Positions 54,688 to 61,654 of a stretch of 64,000 nt of DNA are shown piece by piece. The notes below the pieces were generated by a model. It ran no database searches and was not told the DNA's origin. It worked only from the letters and a program-made list of their open reading frames with translations. The position numbers and the translations under genes are program-made. The stretch is from Pelomonas sp046294815. GTDB lineage: Bacteria; Pseudomonadota; Gammaproteobacteria; Burkholderiales; Burkholderiaceae_C. Position 1 is the first letter of the stretch. The number at the start of each line of letters is the position of its first letter. Where the stretch lies: contig JBKBOJ010000001.1 of the NCBI GenBank assembly GCA_046294815.1, forward strand, positions 1-64,000, read 5' to 3'.

Positions 54688-56367
54688 ATGGCAACTGCAG
54701 CTGGATCCGCCGCGGCGCCGATGACCAAAGAGGAGAAGAAGGTCATCTTCGCCTCCTCGCTGGGCACGGTGTTCGAGTGGTACGACTTCTATCTCTACGG
54801 TTCGCTGGCGGCCATCATCGCCAAGCAGTTCTTCGCGGGCCTGGACCCGCAGGCGGCGTTCATCGCCTCGCTGATGGCCTTCGCCGCAGGCTTCATCGTG
54901 CGCCCCTTCGGCGCGCTGGTGTTCGGGCGGCTGGGCGACATGATTGGTCGCAAGTACACCTTCCTGGTCACCATCCTGATCATGGGCCTGTCGACCTTCA
55001 TCGTCGGCGTCCTGCCCACCTACGCGACCATCGGTGCAGCGGCGCCGGTCATCCTGATCATCCTGCGCCTGCTGCAAGGCCTGGCATTGGGCGGTGAGTA
55101 CGGCGGCGCGGCCACCTATGTGGCCGAGCACGCGCCGCATGGCAAGCGCGGCGCCTACACGTCCTGGATTCAAACCACCGCGACGCTGGGTCTGTTCCTG
55201 TCGCTGATGGTCATTCTCGGCACGCGTACCGCGCTGGGTGAGAAGGAGTTCGCCGAGTGGGGATGGCGCGTCCCGTTCATCGTGTCCATCCTGTTGCTGG
55301 GCATCTCGGTGTGGATCCGGTTGTCGATGAATGAGTCGCCGGCCTTCCAGAAGATGAAGGCCGAGGGCAAGACCTCCAAGGCGCCGCTGTCCGAGTCCTT
55401 CGGCCAGTGGAAGAACCTGAAGATCGTGCTGCTGGCGCTGTTCGGCCTGGTGGCTGGCCAGGGCGTGGTCTGGTACTCGGGCCAGTTCTACGCGCTGTTC
55501 TTCCTGACGTCGGTGCTGAAGGTCGATCCGGCCAGCGCCAACATCTGGATCGCGATCTCGCTGATCCTGGGCACGCCGTTCTTCGTCGTCTTCGGCACGC
55601 TGTCCGACAAGATTGGCCGCAAGCCCATCATCATGGGCGGCCTGCTGCTGGCGGCGCTGACCTACTTCCCGCTGTTCAAGGCGCTGACCGCCGCGGCCAA
55701 CCCGGACCTGGCCAAGGCCCAGGCCACCTCCAAGGTGACGCTGAGCACGAACACGGCCAGCTGCTCCTTCCAGGGCAGCCCCTTGGCGCGTGAAGTCGAC
55801 TTCACCAGCGCCTGCGACATCGCCAAGCGTGCACTGGCCCAGTCGTCGGCCAGCTTCGAGACCGTCGAGGCCCCGGCAGGCGCGCCGACCGTGGTCAAGG
55901 TGGGCGACAAGGAGATCGCCGTCCCAACCGCAAGCAAGCTGACCGAGCACAAGTTCGACGAAGCCTCCACCAAGGCCATCGCTGCCTTCAAGAAGGAGCT
56001 GGCTGACGCGTTGAAGGCCGCCGGCTACCCGGCCAAGGCGGACATGTCCAAGGCCAATGTGCCCATGGTCATCGGCATCCTGTTCGTGCTGGTGCTGTAC
56101 GTGACCATGGTCTATGGCCCGATCGCCGCCATGCTGGTGGAGCTGTTCCCGACCCGCATCCGCTACACCTCCATGAGCCTGCCCTACCACATCGGCAACG
56201 GCTGGTTCGGCGGCATGCTGCCCTCCATCACCTTCGCGATGGTGGCGCAGAACGGCAACATCTATCACGGCCTGTGGTACCCCATCGTCATCGCCGCGAT
56301 GAGCCTGGTCATCGGCCTGCTGTTCATCCGCGAGACCAAGGACGTGGACATCTACGCCAAGGACTGA
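54688..56367 (+). CDS. MFS transporter, metabolite:H+ symporter (MHS) type
   Basis: Inner-membrane secondary transporter, 559 residues. It opens with F-E-W-Y-D-F-Y-L-Y-G and has the MFS loop motif G-R-L-G-D-M-I-G-R-K after helix 2 and G-T-L-S-D-K-I-G-R-K after helix 8. The motifs R-L-L-Q-G-L-A-L-G-G-E-Y-G-G-A and E-L-F-P-T-R-I-R-Y-T-S are typical of MHS carriers for dicarboxylates, shikimate or betaine. Residues about 334-454 are an insert in the loop after helix 9, predicted periplasmic, with two Cys. ATG 54688 has a GGAG ribosome site. The substrate is unknown. A terminator follows. Confidence 0.9.
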   Translation: MATAAGSAAAPMTKEEKKVIFASSLGTVFEWYDFYLYGSLAAIIAKQFFAGLDPQAAFIASLMAFAAGFIVRPFGALVFGRLGDMIGRKYTFLVTILIMGLSTFIVGVLPTYATIGAAAPVILIILRLLQGLALGGEYGGAATYVAEHAPHGKRGAYTSWIQTTATLGLFLSLMVILGTRTALGEKEFAEWGWRVPFIVSILLLGISVWIRLSMNESPAFQKMKAEGKTSKAPLSESFGQWKNLKIVLLALFGLVAGQGVVWYSGQFYALFFLTSVLKVDPASANIWIAISLILGTPFFVVFGTLSDKIGRKPIIMGGLLLAALTYFPLFKALTAAANPDLAKAQATSKVTLSTNTASCSFQGSPLAREVDFTSACDIAKRALAQSSASFETVEAPAGAPTVVKVGDKEIAVPTASKLTEHKFDEASTKAIAAFKKELADALKAAGYPAKADMSKANVPMVIGILFVLVLYVTMVYGPIAAMLVELFPTRIRYTSMSLPYHIGNGWFGGMLPSITFAMVAQNGNIYHGLWYPIVIAAMSLVIGLLFIRETKDVDIYAKD

Positions 56368-56415
56368 CCCGGCACCCGTCGGCCGTCAGGCCGGTGGGCC
56401 CCGCCCTCGCATCCA

Positions 56416-56442
56416 GGGCCGGCAGCGTTGCCGGCCCTTTTT
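56416..56442 (+). terminator. Terminator of the MHS transporter
   Basis: GGGCCGGCA (56416-56424) pairs with TGCCGGCCC (56429-56437), loop GCGT, followed by TTTTT. Confidence 0.9.
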
Positions 56443-56499
56443 CATGGCCGGGGAAGCCACGGCTTGTCTATGGTCCGCCGCCCTGCGACGATGGCGCGG

Positions 56500-57546
56500 A
56501 TGCCCAGATCCAAAGACTTCCCCGGCGGCGGCCCCGGCGAGCAGCGCCGCCTGCAAATGGCCGATATCGCGCGGCTGGCCGGCGTGTCGGTGTCCACCGT
56601 GTCGCGCGCGCTCAATGGCAGCGCGCTCGTCACGGCTGAGACCCGCCAGCGTGTGGCCGAGCTGGCCCGCTCGCTGAACTACTCGATCAACTCCGGCGCG
56701 CGCAACCTGCGGCTGCAGGAGAACAAGACCGTGGCGGTCGTCGTGCCCTATGACGCCAAGTCGCGCCAGCACATCTCCGATCCCTTCTTCCTGTCCATCG
56801 TCGGCGCCATCGCCGACGCGCTGACCGACCGCGGCTATGAGATGCTGCTGTCCCGCGTGGACGCCGAGCGGCTGGACCTGGCGGCGCGTTGGTTCGACTC
56901 CGGCAAGGCCATAGGCATCGTGCTGATCGGCCAGTGGCGCCACCACGACCAGCTCAATGAGATGGCCGCACGCAAGCTGCCGCTGGTGGTCTGGGGCGGC
57001 GAGATGCCGCAGCAGCTCTATTGCAGCGTGGGCGGCGACAACGTGCTGGGCGGCACGCTGGCCACACGCCACCTGCTGCGCCTGGGGCGCCGCCGCATCG
57101 CCTTCATTGGTGACGCCCGCCTGCCCGAACCCTGGCTGCGTCGTCAGGGTTATGCGCAGGCGCTGCGCGAGGCCGGTTTGGCTGTCGAGCCAGCGCTGGA
57201 GCTGGCAGCGCCCTTCGAGCCGGGCGTGGCCAGCGCCGTCGTGCACGAGTTCTGCGCCGCACAGCGCGACTTTGACGCGGTGCTGTGCTGCAGCGACGTG
57301 CTGGCCCTGCTGACCATCCAGGCCTTGCGCGCTGTCGGGCGCCGCGTGCCGCAGGACGTGGCGGTCGTGGGTTATGACGACATGCCGCTGGCCGCCTACT
57401 GCGATCCGCCGCTGACGACGGTGCACCAGCCGGTGGCCCAGGCCGGCGAGGCGCTGGTCGAGGCCTTGCTGGCGCAACTGCGCGGCGAGCGCGTCGGGCC
57501 GCGGACCCTGCCGGTTCACCTGACGCTGCGCGCCAGTGCGCCCTGA
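56500..57546 (+). CDS. LacI-family transcriptional regulator
   Basis: A 348-residue repressor. The N-terminal helix-turn-helix reads M-A-D-I-A-R-L-A-G-V-S-V-S-T-V-S-R-A-L-N-G, then a periplasmic-binding-like effector domain follows with D-N-V-x-G-G and V-G-Y-D-D-M-P-L-A. Start ATG 56500 or 56491; earlier starts lie in or next to the terminator. LacI regulators usually bind sugars and control adjacent genes. No sugar operon is present here, so the target could be the transporter upstream or distant genes. Confidence 0.9.
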   Translation: MPRSKDFPGGGPGEQRRLQMADIARLAGVSVSTVSRALNGSALVTAETRQRVAELARSLNYSINSGARNLRLQENKTVAVVVPYDAKSRQHISDPFFLSIVGAIADALTDRGYEMLLSRVDAERLDLAARWFDSGKAIGIVLIGQWRHHDQLNEMAARKLPLVVWGGEMPQQLYCSVGGDNVLGGTLATRHLLRLGRRRIAFIGDARLPEPWLRRQGYAQALREAGLAVEPALELAAPFEPGVASAVVHEFCAAQRDFDAVLCCSDVLALLTIQALRAVGRRVPQDVAVVGYDDMPLAAYCDPPLTTVHQPVAQAGEALVEALLAQLRGERVGPRTLPVHLTLRASAP

Positions 57547-57620
57547 GCAGGCTGCCGCTTCAGTTGAGCGTCAGCCTCGGGCTCCAGAATGCGCCAGGCA
57601 TTCAAACTGGAGATCCAAGC

Positions 57621-57800
57621 ATGTGGAAAGTGATCGTCGGCTTCATCGTCTTTGCCGCGCTGGCGCTATATATCCTGACCAAGAGCGGCGGCAACATCGA
57701 CCTCTCGGGCGAGAAGCATGACGTCAGCGCGCCGCACGAGCCGGCGGCGTCAGCCGCCGTGACGGCGCCCGTCGAAGCGGCCTCCGCCGCGTCGCAGTAA
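57621..57800 (+). CDS. Small single-pass membrane protein
   Basis: 59 residues: an N-terminal membrane helix (about 3-20) followed by a polar Ala/Pro-rich tail. ATG 57621 has GGAG 8 nt upstream, a better start than the GTG at 57564. It ends 4 nt before the convergent kinase stop. I do not recognise a function. Confidence 0.7.
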   Translation: MWKVIVGFIVFAALALYILTKSGGNIDLSGEKHDVSAPHEPAASAAVTAPVEAASAASQ

Positions 57801-57804
57801 GCCC

Positions 57805-59445
57805 TCAGCGTCTTGCGCCGTCGGCCTCGTCGCCGCCGGCGCGTTGCGGCGCCACCCGCGGCAAGCGCATCAGCATTTGCGTGCCCTGACCGGGCGCGGA
57901 GTGCACCTCGATCTGGCCGCCCAGCACGTTGGTGACGATGCTGTGCACGATGTGCATGCCCAGGCCCGACCCGCCAGTCCCCAGCTTGGTCGTGAAGAAG
58001 GGATCGAAGATGCGTCGCCGCACCGACTCGTCCATGCCACGACCGTTGTCGCTGACGCTCAGCAAGGCCTCCGCGTCGCCCAGCGGCTCACAGTGCACCT
58101 TGACGTGGCCCTGGGCCATGCCGTCCAAGCCATGCAGCAGCGCGTTCATCAGCAGGTTGGTCAGCACCTGTCCCAGCGCGCCGGGGTAGCTGTTCATGGT
58201 CAGGCCCGCGCACAAGTCGGTCTGGATGACGTAGGGTGTGTGCTTGAAGCTGGGCTCCACCATCACCAGCACGTCCTCCACGACATTGGCCAGGTCGAAG
58301 TCGCGGCGCAGGTCGGAGGTCTGGTCGGTGGCCACCTGCTTGAAGTCGCTCACCAGGTCGGCGGCCTTCTGCACGTTGCGTTGCAGGATGTCCTGGCCGC
58401 GCCGCGTGTCGCGGGCCAGTTGCTCCAGCGTGCTGCGGCGCAGTTGCACCGTGCCGGCCAGCATGGCCTCCAGCTGCTTGTAGCGCTCGTCCAGCGCCGA
58501 CACCACGGTCAGCGCATTGCCCAGCGGCGTGTTCAGCTCATGCGCCACGCCCGCGACCAGCCGCCCCAGCGAGGCCAGCTTCTCGGACTCGACCAGCTCG
58601 TGCTGTGCCTTCTGCAGCGTCTGCAGCGCCTCGGACAGCTCGGCATTGCTGGCGGTCAGCTCGGCGGTGCGTTGCGCGACCGTCTGCTCCAGGTTGAGGT
58701 TCTGCTGGCGCAGCGCCTCGAAGGCCGACAGCAGCGACTGGCGCATGCCCTCCATCGCGACGCCCACGCGCACGATCTCGTCGGCGCCGCCGCTGACGTG
58801 CAGCGGCTGTTCCAGCCGGCCCGCCGCCAGCGCCTCGGCCGAAGCGGTCAGCTCCGTCATGGGGCTCAGCACGTAGCGCTGCAGCACCCACAGCATCAGC
58901 ATCAGCGACAGCGACAGCGTCAGGCCGCTGCGCCACACGGTGCGCCACATCTCGGCTTGCTTGGCCTGCAGCATCGGCGCGGCGCTCATGCTGACCGTCA
59001 GCTTGGCGATCTCGCGGCCTTCGCGCAGCACCGGGCGGGTCTGACTCAGCACCAGCGCGGGGTCGGACGGCTCGTCGCCGCGCTGCTGTGACAGGAAGGG
59101 CACCGACGACATCGGCTCCTCCACCACCACCGAGACGAAGCGCGGGTCGTTCATCTGTGCCTTGACCACGGGGTCCGCCAGGTCGGGTGCGACCTGCCAA
59201 AGCGGCTCGGCCAGCGACAGCGCCATGACCTGCGTCGCCCGCGCGAGGTCTCGTCTGAGGTCGTCCATCGCCGTGGCGCGGGTCCTCTGCATGTCGTACA
59301 GCAGCACGGCCGTCGTCGGCAGCAGCAGCCCCAGCAGCAGGGCCAGCGCGACGGCAAAGGTCAGCGAGTTGCGTCGCCAGTCCAGCCATGCGGGCTGATG
59401 GCGCGGTGCAGCGGCGGGCTGGGGCGGTGCGGCTTGATCCGACAT
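57805..59445 (-). CDS. Membrane sensor histidine kinase (HAMP-HK)
   Basis: A 546-residue kinase. A helix at about 30-50, a periplasmic domain of about 120 residues, a second helix near 172-190, a HAMP-like segment, a long coiled coil (about 245-300), then a histidine box V-A-G-V-A-H-E-L-N-T-P-L and HATPase with N-L-L-M-N-A, D-N-G-R-G-M and G-S-G-L-G-M. There is no receiver domain and no response regulator next to it. ATG 59445 (M-S-D-Q) is preferred. It is divergent from a LivJ-type binding protein, which may supply its signal. Confidence 0.9.
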   Translation of the reverse strand: MSDQAAPPQPAAAPRHQPAWLDWRRNSLTFAVALALLLGLLLPTTAVLLYDMQRTRATAMDDLRRDLARATQVMALSLAEPLWQVAPDLADPVVKAQMNDPRFVSVVVEEPMSSVPFLSQQRGDEPSDPALVLSQTRPVLREGREIAKLTVSMSAAPMLQAKQAEMWRTVWRSGLTLSLSLMLMLWVLQRYVLSPMTELTASAEALAAGRLEQPLHVSGGADEIVRVGVAMEGMRQSLLSAFEALRQQNLNLEQTVAQRTAELTASNAELSEALQTLQKAQHELVESEKLASLGRLVAGVAHELNTPLGNALTVVSALDERYKQLEAMLAGTVQLRRSTLEQLARDTRRGQDILQRNVQKAADLVSDFKQVATDQTSDLRRDFDLANVVEDVLVMVEPSFKHTPYVIQTDLCAGLTMNSYPGALGQVLTNLLMNALLHGLDGMAQGHVKVHCEPLGDAEALLSVSDNGRGMDESVRRRIFDPFFTTKLGTGGSGLGMHIVHSIVTNVLGGQIEVHSAPGQGTQMLMRLPRVAPQRAGGDEADGARR

Positions 59446-59615
59446 AGGGGCGCGAATCAGTGTAGGGCCGTGAAATCCTCGCGAAACCGGCCGTCGGGCA
59501 GGCAATCATCCGGGTTTTTCCTGGGATGGCGGGCGGCGTGGCCGCGCGCGTGCTGACGCCACAATGCGCCGCCAGAAAGCAAGAGGCGCACGCGTCGCGA
59601 CCCGGAGGAAGAACA

Positions 59616-60728
59616 GTGAATCGTTGGGCAGGCCTGGCGGCATTGTTGGCCGCCTTTTTTGGCGTGAACGCCGCGCTTGCGCAGGGGACGCTGCGCATCG
59701 GCATGGTGGCGGGCTTCACGGGCCCGGTGGCGGGGTTGGTCCAGGAGAGCGCCGAAGGCGCGAGGCTCTTATTCGACGCGGTCAATGCGCAGGGCGGCGT
59801 CCGTGGCCAGACCATCGAGCTGGTCACGCAGGACGACAAGTACGACCCCGCCACCGCCGCCGCGCAGGCCAAGGCGCTGGCCAGCCAGGGTGTGCTGGCG
59901 CTGATGCTCAGCCGCGGCACCGACACCACCGAGGCCATGCTGCCGGTGCTCAAGGAAAACCGCCTGCCGCTGATCGCGCCGGCCACGGGCGCCATCAGCC
60001 TGCGCGAGCCGGTCCAGCCTTTCGTGTTCCACCTGCGCGCCAGCTATCAACAGGAGGCCGAGCGCGCGGTGCGCCACCTGGCCGGCATCGGCGTCAAGCG
60101 CATCACCATCGTGCAGGTCAACGACGCCTTCGGCAACGATGCCGGCAAGGGTGCCATCAAGGGGCTGGACGCGCTCAAGATGCGCGCACTCTCGCACCTG
60201 CGCTACGACCGCAACAAGCCCAATCTCGCGCCCACCATGCAGGCCATCGCCAAGGCCGGCATCGAGGCCGTCGTGCTGATCGGCCCGGCTTACGCAGTGG
60301 TGGAGGGCGTCAAAGCGCTGCGCGCGGCCGGCTCCACGGCCCACGTGGCCACGCTGTCCAACAACGCATCCAGCGACTTCGTCAGGGCGCTGGGCGAGCA
60401 CGCCCGCGGCGTCATCGTCACGCAATTGCTGCCCTATGAGCGCTCCACGGCCAGCCCGCTGGTGCGCGAGGCCCAGGCGCTGGCCAAGGCCGCGGGCCGC
60501 GGCGAGCTCACACCCGCGCAGCTGGAGGGCTTTGCGGCGGCCAAGCTCGTCGTCGAGGCGCTGCGCCGCACCGGCAAGGACGTGGACCGCGCCGGCCTCG
60601 TCCGTGCGCTGGAAGGGCCGCAGCTGGACATCGGCGGTCTGCAGGTCGGCTACAGCGACAAGGAACACAACGGGCTGGAGTTCACCGACGTGTCCATCAT
60701 TGGGCCCGATGGCAAATTCTGGCGGTAG
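59616..60728 (+). CDS. Periplasmic ABC-type substrate-binding protein (LivJ/type 1 fold)
   Basis: 370 residues with a signal peptide (cleavage near A-A-L-A-Q) and a type 1 periplasmic binding fold (R-I-G-M-V-A-G-F-T-G-P-V-A, D-D-K-Y-D-P, T-G-A-I-S-L-R). It resembles branched-chain amino acid binding proteins. GTG 59616 is supported by GGAGGAAG 4 nt upstream. No permease or ATPase genes accompany it, so it may act with a distant transporter or as a sensor partner of the divergent kinase. Confidence 0.88.
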   Translation: MNRWAGLAALLAAFFGVNAALAQGTLRIGMVAGFTGPVAGLVQESAEGARLLFDAVNAQGGVRGQTIELVTQDDKYDPATAAAQAKALASQGVLALMLSRGTDTTEAMLPVLKENRLPLIAPATGAISLREPVQPFVFHLRASYQQEAERAVRHLAGIGVKRITIVQVNDAFGNDAGKGAIKGLDALKMRALSHLRYDRNKPNLAPTMQAIAKAGIEAVVLIGPAYAVVEGVKALRAAGSTAHVATLSNNASSDFVRALGEHARGVIVTQLLPYERSTASPLVREAQALAKAAGRGELTPAQLEGFAAAKLVVEALRRTGKDVDRAGLVRALEGPQLDIGGLQVGYSDKEHNGLEFTDVSIIGPDGKFWR

Positions 60729-60863
60729 AAAGTACCCCGTACCGGCTGACGCCGGCCCCGCCCGTGGGGGCACTGCCCGCGGCCCGACGCCGCCGCTTCC
60801 ACGGCAGTCGCACGATGATGCGGCGTGCTTTGCACGGCCGCATTTTTTTCATGGGAGACGGTG

Positions 60864-61652
60864 ATGGATCTGGGATTGACGGGACGCTGGGCGCTGGTGT
60901 GCGCGGCGAGCAAGGGTCTGGGGCGCGGCTGTGCCGAGGCGCTGGCGGGTGAGGGCGCGAACGTGGTCATCACGGCGCGTGGCGAGGCGGACCTGCTGGC
61001 CACGGCCGCGGCCTTGCGGGCGCTGAACCCGGCCGTGCAGGTGCGGGCGGTGGCCGGTGACATCGCGACGCCCGAGGGCCGCGCCGCCGCGCTGGCGGCG
61101 TGCCCGCAGGTGGACATCCTCGTCAACAACGCCGGCGGGCCGCCGCCGGGCGACTTCCGCGACTGGGACCGTGCGCAATGGATCGCCGCGCTGGATGCCA
61201 ACATGCTGGCGCCCATCGAGCTCATCAAGGCCACCGTCGATGCGATGGCCGCGCGCGGGTTTGGCCGCGTCGTCAACATCACCTCGGCTGCCGTCAAGGC
61301 GCCCATCGACATGCTGGGCCTCTCCAACGGTGCGCGATCGGGCCTGACCGGCTTCGTCGCCGGCCTGGCCCGCCAACCGCGGCTGGCAGGCGCCAACGTG
61401 ACCATCAACAACCTGCTGCCCGGCGCCTTCGACACCGACCGCCTCAAGAAGAACTTCGCGGCCGGCGCGGCCAAGGCCGGCGTGGACGTGGACGAGATCG
61501 CGCGCCGCCGGCGCGCGGCCATCCCGGCCCAGCGCTTCGGCACGGCCGCCGAATTCGGCGCCATCTGCGCCATGCTGTGCAGCGTGCAGGCCGGCTACCT
61601 GACCGGCCAGAACATCCTGCTCGACGGCGGCGCCTACCCCGGCACGTTCTGA
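60864..61652 (+). CDS. Atypical SDR-family oxidoreductase lacking Tyr-x-x-x-Lys
   Basis: 262 residues from ATG 60864 (GGGAGACGG upstream). The cofactor site A-A-S-K-G-L-G-R-G and N-N-A-G-G and the catalytic-region Ser (I-T-S-A-A-V) are present. The Tyr-x-x-x-Lys position reads S-N-G-A-R, so both Tyr and Lys are replaced (Ser, Arg). I recall this variant in other betaproteobacterial SDRs. It may bind NAD(P) with altered chemistry or no activity. The next gene starts 2 nt after its stop. Confidence 0.87.
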   Translation: MDLGLTGRWALVCAASKGLGRGCAEALAGEGANVVITARGEADLLATAAALRALNPAVQVRAVAGDIATPEGRAAALAACPQVDILVNNAGGPPPGDFRDWDRAQWIAALDANMLAPIELIKATVDAMAARGFGRVVNITSAAVKAPIDMLGLSNGARSGLTGFVAGLARQPRLAGANVTINNLLPGAFDTDRLKKNFAAGAAKAGVDVDEIARRRRAAIPAQRFGTAAEFGAICAMLCSVQAGYLTGQNILLDGGAYPGTF

Positions 61653-61654
61653 CC

